Below, piece after piece: positions 1-32,247 of a stretch of DNA of 64,000 nucleotides. The stretch's first letter is position 1. Each line of letters opens with the position of its first letter. The notes beneath the pieces are model-generated. The model saw only the letters and a list, made by a program, of their open reading frames with translations. It did not search any database and was not told where the DNA came from. Position numbers and translations under genes: made by a program. The DNA comes from Sipunculus nudus (taxonomy: Eukaryota > Annelida > Sipuncula > Golfingiida > Sipunculidae): positions 35,604,019 to 35,668,018 of the forward strand of contig CM049306.1 of NCBI GenBank assembly GCA_026874595.1. Reading direction: 5' to 3'.

Positions 1-19570
<19,570 letters not shown>

Positions 19571-20989
19571 AGTCCTGCCACTGTCTTGTTAAGTCATCAA
19601 GCACCAGAGAATCAATGTCGCAGCACTTTTCATTTTCACCTGTAATCAATTCTTCAAGTACATTCTGTGCATGTTCCGGGCACATCAAAATGGAAGAAGT
19701 ATCGTGAATTCTGAAACTTATTTACTTGATTTTGTCATACTCAGTTAACAATTTAATTAAGTCCTTCCACAGTGAAATTAAAAAAAATTGTTTAAGGTGA
19801 CCTTCAAGAAATTGAAATAAATGTGATCTTTCTGCCAGAGAACACATCATAAAATATACTCATTGCTGGAACTGTTTTAGATCACTTTAAAATAATAAGA
19901 AAGGTCTTTAATGCTTAAGTCTGCAATTTCTTTTTAACAACCAGAACATTTTATTCTGCACCTTATACCTGATTCATCTTAGATTTATCTTCATTTTCCC
20001 AATCATGAAATGTTGTTAAGTTTTTGATGGGGAGAAATCCCTGGGTGAATCTTTTAATCTCTATTTGTCATTTTCCAGCTGTCAAGATGGAGCATGTTTC
20101 ATTTCATTTATTTGTTGTTATGGTTGATATTTCTTATTAAAAAATTAAATCAAGTTGTATTTGGCCAGTTTCTTGTTCAGAGAGGTGACGGCTGTTTTAT
20201 TTGATAACATATACATAAATGTATATGTGTATAAAGAATTAACATTCAGTCATAAGTTACCCCCTGTTGTTAACACGGCACTTGGGAATCGGTTTCTTGG
20301 ATCATCAGTGGGAATTAGGGGGCAGCTCCAAAAGTAAATTTTTGGTACTTGTCTATCAAGAACTTAATAAATTGTATCATAAGATTAAAAGGTAAGCATA
20401 AAGATCAATAATATGGTAAGAAACATCACATGTTAGGTCGGACATTACTGTTTCTGGCAAAGAGTAATACATATTAAGTATGCCAAGTTGTATAATACCG
20501 GCACCTGTGGAACTAGTACCAGACCTGAAATGCTCCTTTCTTCATTCGCTTGGCTGTTTGTCATTGTTTGCAGCAAGTGTCATTTTGTTTATTTAAAGAA
20601 CTGCTAGGATCAGATGGTATGATTTATGTTACAGTCCCAGCATCTGAAGCCAGGTGTATGTTATATCTTGTTTGCGTAGATTAGTCTCATCAATCAACAC
20701 ATGTCATCATATATATACAAATATCACTGCCATGCATCTATATGTCTTGTACATTTTTGCTGTTATATGTAAAAAGCTGCTGTACAATGCTTGTAATAAA
20801 TGGTATGAGGCGCTTCATACGGCCTGTACATCAAGCAATCTTATTTGTTCAGTTATCCCCCCCCCCCCACCCTCATTGACAAACATTTGTTTCTATTGGC
20901 CCACTTTTCCATCAGGAATTGTAATATGTTGTCTTTGTACTTTATATCAGTGACGTGTATTGCAGTTTTAACTTTCATCATGTAATAAA
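19571..20989 (+). promoter_or_regulatory. Probable BRPF1 3' UTR with candidate polyadenylation signals
   Basis: AT-rich noncoding sequence follows the stop. AATAAA hexamers lie at 19816-19821, 20795-20800 and 20984-20989. Which is used cannot be told without transcripts. Nothing else recognised. Confidence 0.5.
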
Positions 20990-23447
20990 CTATTACCATC
21001 ATATATATGCCTTGTTGATGTTTGCATTGTTCCACACTGCTGTGACCCTTCTTATGACCCCTGCAACTGTTAGTAAGTCACTAAATGGAGCACGAGTGCT
21101 TATTAGGGCTGTCATGGGCCTTGTGTGCTGATAAAATGCCTAGCAACAATCCGAAGGAGTGCCGACAGAAGCCCCTACCACCCCCCCCCCCCCCCCCCCC
21201 CTTCCTGTCTCTCTGTCTGGGTGACTTCCCTCCTACGACAAACCGGACAAAAATCCTAACCCAGAATATCATTTTCTTCTCCCACTACACATGAAATATA
21301 AAAATTTTCAAGCTATGAAAATAATTTTTGCTCGGTTTTTAGCATTAAATTTACATTTAATTAAATTTACATTTGATTTAAACATTCAAGAACATGGCCT
21401 TATATTTCTGACAACTTTGTGAGGCCATTGACTCCCAGTTTGTAAATTTTCTCAATATAAGTTGCATAATTGAAAGAGTATTGAAGAAAACATGACAAAA
21501 CTCATTGTCGGAAATATCTCTGTATTTAAAATTGTTTTATCCCCTAAAAAGTAAGGGGGACAACAGGTTCTCTGTCGACCATCACTAAAAAAGTGAGGGG
21601 GGACATGTCATTCCCGAAACCAGGCGCTTGCACAACCTTGACAAAGAAATTGCGCTAAGTTACTTTTGGATTCAGCCTTTAAGGTAGCAAAAGCCTGGAT
21701 CTTTAAGTGTTAAAATCAGATTTAAGGTGGCAGCATGTATAAAAAAGTATATTCATTCGTGTTAATAAGAAAGCACTCTGCCACTTAATACCTTAAAACC
21801 ATTCCCGAACACTGGATCATAAGCAATATGAAATGGATCCGGATCAAACTTTGAACCATTCCTGAACACTGGATCATATGCAATATGAACCGGATCCGGA
21901 TGAAACTGAACCATTCCTGAACACTGGATCATATGCAATATGAACCGGATCCGGTTGAAACTTTGATGTGTGGTATTATGGGCGAGGAAATATGTCAAAA
22001 TAAGCCTGGAGAACTGTGTGCCTCGTACTCCCAAATAAATTAGAGGTTAAGTTAAGCTTCACCATGCCACGCTCTTAACGGAGTATACGGGGTCGTTCAG
22101 CTTTGTTGAATTATGTGCCTCGGCGTCCCGGGTCCCAACTGGATGGTTCCGTCACAACCCTCCCCTGCATGCCTGCCAGAAAAAGGGGAGGTGATCTCGC
22201 AGAAATGAAGACTCCATTTTGCCCATCTGACATTAGAGTCTGTTGATGTTGTCAGAGTGGCATGCTATACAGTATCAAAAACCGTATAATACAGTATTGC
22301 AAACTTGATGACCATACACATATTTTCGCCAATTTTGACCAGACCTCATAGCCAACGTGTACACTGTCACTTAAAATGAACTTGACTGAACATAAGATAT
22401 ATTTGTAAACTTTCTAACAATACCTACCAAGTGCAAGACCTACTACGTGCAAGATTTCATTATAAGTTGGCATACTTGTAAATACTGCATGTTTGTCGGA
22501 TTCCGGACACATGCAAGCATTCCTCCCATGGGTTCTATAGTTGACAGGAAAACCCCTGCGATTCACAGGAAATGACTGGAGATGGGATTTACACTTCAGT
22601 TTTATTCTTTTGTGTTAATTCAGCATTCGTTGCCGACTGTTATGGCGATATCAGTGCAGCGGATGGATGGCGGCTGCAGTGCGGTTTCCCGTGCGACTTG
22701 TGTCATGATTCAATGTAGGCCTATCAGTGCAATAAAAGTACCTACTGAGCCGGGTATACACAGCTACCTTTGAATAAAAACATAATAGTGATTCACGTTA
22801 CCACCAAATTTTAATGGATTTTCCCTTTGCCCCCCCCCCCCCCAACAAAAAAAAAAAAAATCCGATCAAGGGGTAAAACAAGACAGAACAGTCATCGATT
22901 AGTACCTACATCCACATCCCCGCCAAAATGGGACTATTTAATGGGACTATGTAGTATGTAGTATGTGACCAATATTCCTCGAAATATTTTTTAACGACTT
23001 ATTGGCATTTGATTGAGACAAGAGTGCACAATGAATGCAAACGATGTTAATACCTTAAAAGGTATCCCATGTGTTGATATATATCTATCCTTTATTCAAA
23101 TCCTCTGCAACTAGTTATAATTGTTATTTTGATGTTGGCCCAAAAGTCACCACTGATTAAGCTTTTCAGTTAGACGTTGGGAAGCCGGGAGATGGAGTTT
23201 ACTGCCCTCTTGGTTTTAAGAATTTTGGACTCTTTACTTAGATTCTCTAGGTCCGGTGAAGGCTGATTCCGAAAACCCCAAGACCAGTTACCAACCCCCC
23301 GACCAGCCATGGGTTCCTTTTATTACGGGCCACGGACAACTTACCCACACAGCCAGTTTAATTGATTTGGCCATGGCGTGACCAGATGACAATTCACTTC
23401 ATTCACTGAATACAACCAGAGCACCTGTGTGACGCCGGTAGAATCCA
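20990..23447. other. Intergenic region between BRPF1 and the carrier pseudogene
   Basis: Contains a 21-bp C run at 21181-21201, a short tandem repeat at about 21790-21965 and a C-run/A-run at 22832-22860. No gene found. Confidence 0.7.
21790..21965. repeat. Three-copy tandem repeat, about 57 bp
   Basis: Three units share CATTCCTGAACACTGGATCA, then GCAATATGAA and GGATCCGG; the first is more diverged. Confidence 0.88.
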
Positions 23448-23455
23448 TATAAAAG
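23448..23455 (+). promoter_or_regulatory. Candidate TATA box for the carrier gene
   Basis: TATAAAAG lies about 130 bp upstream of the first in-frame ATG (23579) of the carrier exon 1, in a locally GC-richer stretch. Position alone supports it. Confidence 0.35.
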
Positions 23456-23578
23456 CTGGCGGTTTGCCCTGGGAAAGCAATTTTGCAAACAGAATTTGAG
23501 AAGTGTGGAAGGATCATCTTTGAGAGCAAGGTCTCGAGAGAAATACAATCGAACCAACTGAGAAATAGCCAGGTTCTT

Positions 23579-23792
23579 ATGTACGAGGGTGTGATAGGAA
23601 ATTTCTTTCAAATATGCACATGCAAACAGGCTTCAGAACAACAGACTGGGCAAAATATGCAGCTTGGTGGCTCAAACGAAGGCTCCAAGTGTGGGGCCTG
23701 CGGTGGAAGCTTGGGCGAAGCAAGTACCCGAGCGACCTCTAAGGCCAAGACTGGAAACACTATCCATTTACAATTCACTGCCGGTGCTATCG
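23579..23792 (+). pseudogene. Carrier exon 1
   Basis: Open frame to donor ATC G|GTATGT, ending HLQFTAGAIG, the start of carrier helix 1. In-frame ATGs at 23579 and 23657; the Gly/Cys-rich leader (KCGACGGSLG) is not typical of carriers, and which ATG was used is unclear. Confidence 0.55.
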
Positions 23793-24664
23793 GTATGTAA
23801 AAAATTGTTTTTTTTATGTAAAGGTTCCTTTCATATAACGTAAGAGTAGTATGAACACTTATTCTTTGAAAACACGACTAAGTGTATAATTTATATCGAA
23901 TTAATACTACTAAATGACATAATGTAATATTACAGTAACATATTGGAGGCTGTAATCCGCTCCATGTAGACCCGCCGCTGTAAATCCTCCCATGTACTGT
24001 ATGTATGAAGCTCTCTGCAAAGGCCCATTTAGTGAAGAGCACAGATTTTAAAATGAAGAAACGAATTACTTTATTTTACAATTCACGAAGAGAAGAACAT
24101 ATAATTCTGTTTTTAGTTCAAACAAAATTAAAACGACTTGGAGAAAAATCTTATTGGTTCCAGCAGAATATGAAATATCATAATTATGAACTAAATAAAG
24201 GCCGAATCAAACTGAGAGTAACACTATATACAGCCTTCCGTTTTTAAGTACATTGTGCCAAAAAGACCACGATGGATCAGACTTAATGGGAGTCAAGATC
24301 TTCCCAGAAATCTCTCTTCAAGACACAGCATCCCCGGATACTGTCATATGGAGGGCCTAAAGTCGCGCATTTTTTCCTCTGTGTTTAAGATATATGTGAA
24401 TGTGTATTCAGGGAAATGGCTGTAAATGATAGTAGACTTAAGAGCCTAAAAGCGGAAGGAATATGGATAATAACATGTATTTCTTGCACAATTATCCATA
24501 GTTGTCCTTATCAGAATGCAAGACACCATAAAGTGAGCGCATATTATTTATTACATGTTTAGCTATTGGTCTTTTAGTGTACATTTTTTTCTTTTATATT
24601 ATCATTCATGATTTTTTTTACATTTCATAATAAATAGGCAATTGCTATTGGTCTATCACCACAG

Positions 24665-25023
24665 GATGAGGCGCCGCCACATTTTGTTCGCATTGGCTTG
24701 ATACCATCAAAGTGAAAATGCAAGCGCACCCGGTTACATTCCGCAGCGGCACCTCGTGTGTGAAAGATGCACTAAAATCGGAAGGTTTGCGTGGGCTGTA
24801 TCAAGGACCGACGCCAGCCATATTCAGCAGCGCGTCGAGAGTAGCTACTGTGTTCAGTTTATTTGAACTGTGAGAAGCCACTGTGAGGAAGTTCACAAAT
24901 TCTGACCCGAAGTCCGCCAAGCCACTCGAACTTGGATGTGCTGGAGCTATGACGGATGTGGTATCTTCTTGCGTGCAGTGCCCCCTGGACGCAGTGAAGA
25001 TAATTATGCAGGAAAAAGCAAGG
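24665..25023 (+). pseudogene. Carrier exon 2, two in-frame TGA codons
   Basis: After CACAG the frame reads GA-TGA-GGC: a stop where the family has the second Gly of TAGAxGG. It continues LDTIKVKMQ, then GLRGLYQGPTPAI, then LFEL-TGA-EATVRKF, and the second repeat CPLDAVKIIMQEKAR. Both stops may be single substitutions (for example GGA to TGA at the first). Confidence 0.7.
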
Positions 25024-25619
25024 GTAAATGGTTTCAGCTACTTTTTAACTTCTATTTCTTTATATGATTAATTTTAGAATAAATAAATTTTTCTTCATAT
25101 TGTAATTACTGTGGGGGTTAAGGGGGGGGGAAGGGTATTGTTTAAGGGTCTTGAAGGATAGTGCTTAGCCCTCGGAACTTCTTAGCTTCTTAATGAGCAT
25201 TTTTAACATTAATTTTTAAAATATACAAAAAAAATGATAAATTAACATTTTATTTGCATGTCCGTATGTTTAAGTAAGATCCCGACACTTTGAATTCCTC
25301 AAAATATGTATTATATTTTAATTTTTAAAAATGTATTTATTGAGACACAAAGGATAGCATTCACTATAGTTTTACGCGAATCCGCCCACACATCTGCTGC
25401 TGTCTGGATATCGTAACTTACACAAGGATTCCTGGCAATATGAATTTTGTTCTAATGAGTTTACTTCTGAGTTTCGTTTTACATATGTTTGAATTAGTAA
25501 TTTGAAACTCGTTAAACCGATATTTTGTCAGTTTTTTCAGGTTAAAATGCTACAGGAACACCAGTGCCCTTCACAGAACAAAATTTAGTCCATTTCACAA
25601 AGTGTCGATTGAAATGAGC

Positions 25620-26190
25620 GATTTTATACGCTCGTCATATGACGGGAGTATTATGGTATACCGTCCGTCCGTCCGATAACCTTTAGTGTCGCCGCGTTAA
25701 CTTAAGGGGGCTTTGATGCTTTGATCATGCATACTCACCATAACAACTTACCAACAGATTATCTCGCCCGAGTTCGATTTTGGGCAACACCCACGCATAT
25801 TTAATATGGTCATGGGTCACTAGACTTCTTTGTGGTGTCGCCGCGATAACTTATGAAGAATATTAAGGAATTTGATAAATCTGATCAGAAATGTTAATCA
25901 ATAAATTATCTCGCCTGAGTTCGATGCATATATAATGAGGTCAGTGGTCACCGCACTTCGGAAGCACCTGGGTGACGTACCATAAATCCCATGGATTTTC
26001 ATGAAAATCGTACATATTTACCAATAGTCTCTCACCTGAATTATCTTCTCATCAAAATTTACGAATATCTAATGAGGTCAGAGGTCACCAGATACACGAC
26101 TAGCGTATTTTGCACGTTTGCGGTGCTCATGTTTATTATGATGTATTAAATTCGACTGAGTATTGGCTCAACGACTAATAGTTGGGTCAT
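25620..26190 (+). repeat. Dispersed repeat with CGTCATATGACG head and AGGTCA half-sites
   Basis: Begins near a perfect 12-bp palindrome CGTCATATGACG (25633-25644), then GTCCGTCCGTCCG and three loose repeats of 'gaggtcag(a/t)ggtcacc'. A diverged partner lies at about 59435-59705 in the aminopeptidase gene, sharing CGATAACTTA, GAGGTCAGAGGTCACAAGA-like text and the TTGTGCACCACTGTGGTG-like end. It sits in the carrier intron. Confidence 0.6.
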
Positions 26191-26578
26191 TGGGTCACTT
26201 GCAAAAACAAGTAAAAGTACCTTAGATTGAACGAGGTGTTAAAATATTCGAATTAATAAAATTATAACATGAAACATGCGACTCATTGCCTTGACGCCAA
26301 AAAACCACGGTGTAAGTTTTAAAGCAAGCTGGTCCTTTCTTGAATGAAACATGTTGTCTATTGGGCATTTAAATCCCCTTTTGCATTTGTTCCATACTAT
26401 ATTAGAACAATTTTCGAGAGAGCGATCGCAAAATTCAATAGCCACAGCGTGATAGGATTAACTTAAGTGTTATTCTAGGTATGCTACATGGCAGTTGTTT
26501 TTGCAAGACAACTTTATCAAGATATACTCTCAATCTTCCTTTTAAATATTTGCTCTGATTTTATTTTGACCATTTCAG

Positions 26579-26761
26579 TAACTGTAAATCCTTCTTGAAC
26601 ACTGGGCGCCACCTGGTGTAGAGAGGAGGAGTGAAATCTTTGTATCGAGGATTGCCTGTATTGTGGGCTATTTAATGAAGTTCCTGGCACCTTTGTTTAC
26701 TTCGGAGCGTATCACTACGCGAAAGCACTCGCCCAAAAACTAACTCCAGACGAACAATTAG
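26579..26761 (+). pseudogene. Carrier exon 3, frameshifted
   Basis: Two halves lie in different frames: KSLYRGLPVLWAI, then, one base shifted, NEVPGTFVYFGAYHYAKAL ending at donor TTAG|GTGAGC. The region just after the acceptor has further stops. Confidence 0.7.
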
Positions 26762-28445
26762 GTGAGCATAAGCCAACCCATATTCAATGCTTTACAAAGA
26801 AATGTTAAATCAAATTATAAATCTAATTAAAAATATTTAGAGCTGAGCATCATCCAGTGTCAGTGCCCAAAAACAGTACTTAAGTAGTAGTAGAGGAACA
26901 CGCATTGGAAACCACCTACTCTTAGATATTATCATTCAATGTAGATGAAAAGATCTTGTACAGATCAATGCCTAGCTTTCCTCTGTACAGTACTGTGTGT
27001 AGGAGCAGCTATCGTAATTGAATGATTTACAGCAGGCTACTGCTGATGATACTACTTTGTGAGGGTGTCAGCGCTGCAATGTCTCTCTCCTCTTCGCCTC
27101 CTCTCCGTCTTCTCGGCCCCGATGCAGAAAACAGTGGCCGACTCTCGCGGCTTCCTGCTTGGCTTGTGTTGCATTGCGTCTATCGGCTCCATCAAAATTA
27201 TCCTTAGAGAGCGCGCAGGGCTGAATCCCAAACTCCAGCGACCTACAGCTGCGCGATAAAGCAAAATGTCTCACACAGATTTACAGCAGGCACTTATAAA
27301 ATTTTGCAAATACAAATACAGGAGCGCATCATCCTATGAGCGAGGTCTTCAACTCGGTTGCACAAAGACTTTGCTTCAGCGGGCCTCCTGGTCTGCAATA
27401 TCATGAATTTTGAACAGGCGCGCATGTGATGGGGCGAAAATTATGAAGACCAAACAAATCAATTTTTAAAAACAGTACAGTAAACATGTATCGTAATATT
27501 TTCAAATTTTCTCCCTTGCCAACGGAAAGGCATAAATACAGGTTTGCCTTTCCGCAGAATAATTGTCTTTCCGCTAAAGGTGCATCCTACCATTATTATA
27601 TCAAACTTTCAGTCACACTTCGCTCAGTGAAAACCGGATTCTGCCGGAAAAAATAAGAAATTATACACCATTTTTATAGGAAAATATAGGGATTTGGTGG
27701 AAACAACCTGTAAAAAATTTCGTTTTTGTGTCCTGTTTGTTACTACTTATCAGCTATTAATGTGGAAACATCTATAGGTGTTAATACATGTTCACCTTTC
27801 AAACGGATTGGTTCAAAATGAAAAATGTTTTTCCATGCAAGTGATATTACAAGATCGCACGCTAGCCACTTGATTGGTTCTATAGTCTTTTTAATAATTC
27901 ATGTAAAAGCACGCTCGAATGCTCTAGCTCTGCTCATCCTAAATTGGACTATTTAGCTCCAAAATATAGATGCAGGAGTGTGCCGCAAAATACACTTGCA
28001 AAGGAATGTTGTCAAGTTTTTGGTAAACTTTTGATATATTGTTAAGCGGATCCTATATATAGTACAAAAAATTCACCACAAAACAATTTCTTGCAATTTG
28101 TTGGAGGTTGAGCGATATTTTTTTTCATATATTGACACGTCTTATTTACCAGGGGCGGATTTGAAGGGCGAGCCTTCTTTTTCGACCCACAATAGTTTGG
28201 AAAATAGAACAATATGTATATACGCTTTATTATTCGACTCTTTGCATAAGTCATATGGAGATCGAGATGATGTATATTCACTATATATCCGGCCTACGTT
28301 TGGTCTACCATTATCATGTATATAAATAAGTTTAAAAAATCGGTCACGTTCTCGTGGGTCTGAAACCTTAGTCAAACCTTTGATTCATAACCATATGGCA
28401 TATGACATATTTTATATATATTATTCTGAGCATTTACTATTTCAG

Positions 28446-28610
28446 GACCTTGCTATTATTTCGTGTGCGGTACCAGTGCTGGTCTCAGTTCCTGTCTCCT
28501 CCACCCAGTGGACACGATGAAGATAAGAATGAAAGTGGTTTCCTCAGAATCGGGCATGCGTGGCTTTAGGAGGCTTTTCTTTCACACCATCTGTAAAGAA
28601 GGCGAGAAAG
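28446..28610 (+). pseudogene. Carrier exon 4, intact
   Basis: Reads GPCYYFVCGTSAGLSSCLHP and VDTMKIRMK without interruption; third-repeat PxDxxK signature. Phase 1 at both ends, matching its neighbours. Confidence 0.8.
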
Positions 28611-29498
28611 GTATTTGTAATATATGATTAATAATAACTGTTTCTGCCGAAAGGAAATATTACTGAGAATTTTAACACAAATAACAGCAACTATATAGCC
28701 GATACTACAACTTTTTATAATAAAAAGATCAAGAAAAATAATTTTTAAAATATAACAATGAAACAAGATAAACAGTTTTATCTGCATGGTTTATTTTTTT
28801 GTCTCCCCCTCTCTCTCTGTTTCTCTTTTTCACTCATTATGTCTGCGTTTCTTTCTATCTTTTTATCTTTTTAATTTGCCCTCTTATTCCTTTCTATCAT
28901 TTTTTTTCTTTCTCTTTGCCCAACAAAGAAAATGATTATAACCTAGCTCTTTTAGAACTCCAGGCCGCCGCCATTTTGCGCCGCTGCCAGCCTAGCCGAG
29001 CCGAGTTCATCAGGAGGCCTAGCCATTATTTCATCAAGCCGAAGTGAGCCGATTTTGTGCAGCTCAAATTGGCTTGAGATAGAATTTATACAAAAAGATT
29101 AATCTTTACAATTAAAATGCCCAAAACAAATGTTCAAGTTTTGTATTTTTGCTTTCATGTCGCTGATAGGAAACGTTGTGATTACTTAAATATAAACGTG
29201 TTGACTTATGAAACCACCAGGATAAAAACTACACTCGATATTTAATCACAAACTAATTAAATGTAAAATGGAGCAATATGTTACACGTAATAAAGATAAC
29301 ATGTTAAAATAAAATGGGTACTTTGAAACATCGTCAAATGAATAGGTTATCAGGTCAGTTTGCAAGCCGAGTCGAGCCACGAAACTCGACTAACTACTAA
29401 AGTCAGCAGCCCTTTTGTCCAAGCCAGCCGCATTTTTGTGCATGGCTAATACAGCTCCGGGCTCTGCTCTTTAAACTGACATTTTCTCTTATTCCAGG

Positions 29499-29613
29499 TC
29501 TGCGGCCATTATTCAGTGGTCTGTCACCTTCAATGATAAAAATAGGTCTTCACAGCGGAGTTCAGTTCTTCGTGTATGAACGCATGCGAATTAAGGCTGC
29601 TCATTGCTTATAG
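29499..29613 (+). pseudogene. Carrier exon 5 (C-terminus), intact
   Basis: ATTCCAG acceptor; encodes LRPLFSGLSPSMIKIGLHSG, VQFFVYERMR and ends KAAHCL before TAG at 29611-29613. Matches the final helix of SLC25 carriers. Confidence 0.8.
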
Positions 29614-29739
29614 CTGTGAGAGGAAAATATAACCATATTTTGACTCGTTATCTGGTATGTACATAGGACTTTCAGATATTATGGTATGATTTATCATGAC
29701 TTGTTACTTTGTTAAACACTGTATAAGTTTAGCGTTATC

Positions 29740-29905
29740 ATTGGCATCATGTTGCCGCTCGTGTGGGACGTTTTGGAGTTCTCTTGCCGCCGCCCGTGCG
29801 GGACGGCTGTGATTTCTCTTCCCGCCGGTCGTGCGGGATGGTTGGGATTTCCTGCCTCTGCTCGTGAGGGACGGAAATTTTTCTCGTCGCCGCTCTTGAG
29901 AGGTT
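29740..29905. repeat. GC-rich tandem repeat, about 35 bp, 4-5 copies
   Basis: Units of the type TTGCCGCCGCTCGTGCGGGA then CGGTTGTGATTTCTC. Located just past the carrier's last exon. Confidence 0.85.
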
Positions 29906-32247
29906 AGAAGATCCGCGTTACAAGACCATATCCTTTAATAAACACGTAGACTCCGAAGCGGTTATATTATATATACTGTGTATTAAGGAATTCCGGATGT
30001 TAACTTCCAGATGCAGACAAGTTTCCTATCTAATACCCTTAAATTTTTGCGACTTAATTGTGCTGTATGTCGATTGGTAAAGCGGTTTGATTAATAAAGG
30101 GTAATTTGCTTTTATGTTTAAAATTTCGAACATATCGATTTCTTTGCGTCCCTTGACCAAAGAATTAATCCCTATGATTTTAAGTAATGTTTCCAGACAA
30201 CGCAAGAACAGAATAAATTCCACGTCTAACCTCACCATGATAAATAATATAATTTCAAAACTGAACCCAGGTCTCGCCAACTGATATGTAAAGTACATAA
30301 TAGACAAGCGTTGGCGTCATTCGTTCGTTCCTGAGTGGATTCCGTCGGTCATTCTTATTTTTCTTGTTCTGGCACATGGTGGCGCTGACATACCTGTAAG
30401 AACGTGCACAGCCCATTTTCCTCTTAAAGTTTTTCCCCTGTTTGGCTGTCGTTGGTATTCTAGTTTCGTACACTAGAAAGCTGGGGCGTCAATATGGGGG
30501 GGGGGGGGGTATATATACCCCCCATTTCTTACCAAAAGGGGGGATGGTCAATGTATTCATCCCCCCTGATATTCAGAGAATAATATTTATATTTTTGAAA
30601 TGAAAAATATTAATAATTAGAATTATAGACTTTGGTATACTATAGAATTTTATATATCTTAATCTGGTTTAGAATAACCATGTACTTTAAACATACAGAC
30701 TTTTTAAAACCGTACACTTAATTGTAAAAATTTTTTATTATGTCACAATACAATAAAAGGTAATAATATATATATATTATTTATATATATAACTATGTGT
30801 GTGTATGTGTGTAAAAAAGGTCCCAATTTCGAATAACACCCCCCCCCCTCCCTAGACAGCAAAAGTTGCTACGATGCAAACATTAATAATAATAATAATA
30901 ATAATTATTATATTATAGATCTTTTTATTTTTACAGTGGACAACAACTTTGGCACTATTATCAGAGAGAATACGTTGAATGCTTCCTACAAGTATCGAGT
31001 GTAAGAAGTTATTAATTTTGGATAATCCGTGTACCGTGATGCAATAGTTATTTTTCTGGATTGTTGATTCTCGTTTTGATTATGGCATGTATTATCACAA
31101 CGCACCAATTAAGGCGCACATGCTTTTTTACAGCGCAAGTACAGTGCATGATATCTGTATTACTTATAGTCTTATGCACTAATTACGTCAAACACTTATT
31201 TTATTGTCTTTACATATATCATTTTGTAAAACGCACCAATTATGGCACTCACATTTTGCCAGAAATATATTTATATATTTATATTCATATTGATATTTTA
31301 GTCATGAGTTTTATATAAACGGGTATTTTATCATATACAGTATTATCTTTGTATACTAATTTGATTTTATGCATGTTGCGAATAAAGTGTTTTACCGGTC
31401 GACTGTCTGATTATTAGGTGCGTGCGAGTGTCCCCTTGTCAATGTTTTTAAAATTTCTGAAAATATCCTTTCATTTATCATGCATTTCAGGATAGCTCAG
31501 CAGTATAGTGATCGCAGGGGATAAGGCACTCGGCAAATGCTTAACTGGGAAAGACATGTGGGAACCTTTCCACCGGATAAAGTATTTTACTATACCCCAT
31601 TAGCATTTCTTAATGACAAGACTGTTTTAAGAAATTTTTGAAAACCTTAATATATTATATACGGCATTGTACACGTTTTACTCTTTGTAATGATTAAATT
31701 CAGGGAGGGTCGCTCACATGGAAAACCATATGACGCAATCATTATATTATTGCCCTAAAATAAAATCTTTGCGGGATTCCCAAGAAACTTGCATCCAAAC
31801 CCTGTCGCACATTTAACCGGCCGAGATGACTTAAGGCTTACCGATTTTGCTGGACCTCCCTTAAAACTATAACTGAAAATTTCGGTGCCCAACACTATGA
31901 TTTCGAGCCTTGATTACATGTATGGCCAACAGAAACGGTTCATGCATATATTTATCTCTAGCACGATCCATGACCGCTCCAAGTACAGGCCGACGTGAAT
32001 ATCGATGACTCTGACAGAAATAAGTCAATCAGTACCGTGAAATATTTTTCTATTACCTTTTAAGATAAAATTAGGTCGCCTATATATTTTCCAGTATTTA
32101 CTATTTTTAATTCATAAATCTCCTTTATTTTACTATTAATTTTTTTTTCACTGTACAATCGTGTTTCTAATATAAATGTTTCTACTAAATCGATATTATA
32201 TAAACCTATTATTATTATTCAAAACTTGCAGCCGCTTACTTTTTTTT
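29906..32247. other. Intergenic, AT-rich, no gene recognised
   Basis: Holds a G run followed by TATATATACCCCCC (about 30495-30522; a self-complementary G/C-rich block), a C run at about 30839-30848 and an (AAT)n microsatellite near 30887-30908. Small open frames have no recognisable content. Confidence 0.7.

Larger units (their letters stand above)
23579..29613 (+). pseudogene. SLC25 mitochondrial carrier (ornithine-carrier-like), probable unitary pseudogene with introns
   Basis: Five exon-like blocks: 23579-23792, 24665-25023, about 26579-26761, 28446-28610 and 29499-29613. Mitochondrial carriers have three repeats marked PxDxxK; here LDTIKVKMQ, CPLDAVKIIMQ and HPVDTMKIRMK stand in the right order and spacing, followed by a carrier-type end GLSPSMIKIGLHSGVQFF. 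By eye the closest family is SLC25A15/A2 (ornithine; TAGAxGG start, REVPGYFFFFGGYE-like EVPGTFVYFGAYH). Damage: TGA right after the exon 2 acceptor where Gly is expected, a second TGA (LFEL-stop-EATVRKF), and stops plus a frameshift in exon 3. Exons 4 and 5 are intact. Retained introns exclude a processed copy. First repeat reads HWLD, not QPFD. Recent loss of function, or sequencing errors, are the alternatives. Confidence 0.75.

Noticed and set aside
24665-24876. TGA codons in the carrier as selenocysteine
   Set aside because: Mitochondrial carriers are not selenoproteins, no SECIS element was seen, and exon 3 is independently frameshifted.
27022-27274. Overlapping 61-70-codon frames on both strands in a GC-richer patch
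   Set aside because: Four frames open at once is an effect of base composition; no domain, splice or start context. It lies inside the carrier intron.
31490-31580. tRNA gene (TAGCTCAGCAGT resembles an A box)
   Set aside because: No matching B box or acceptor stem; at best a decayed SINE.
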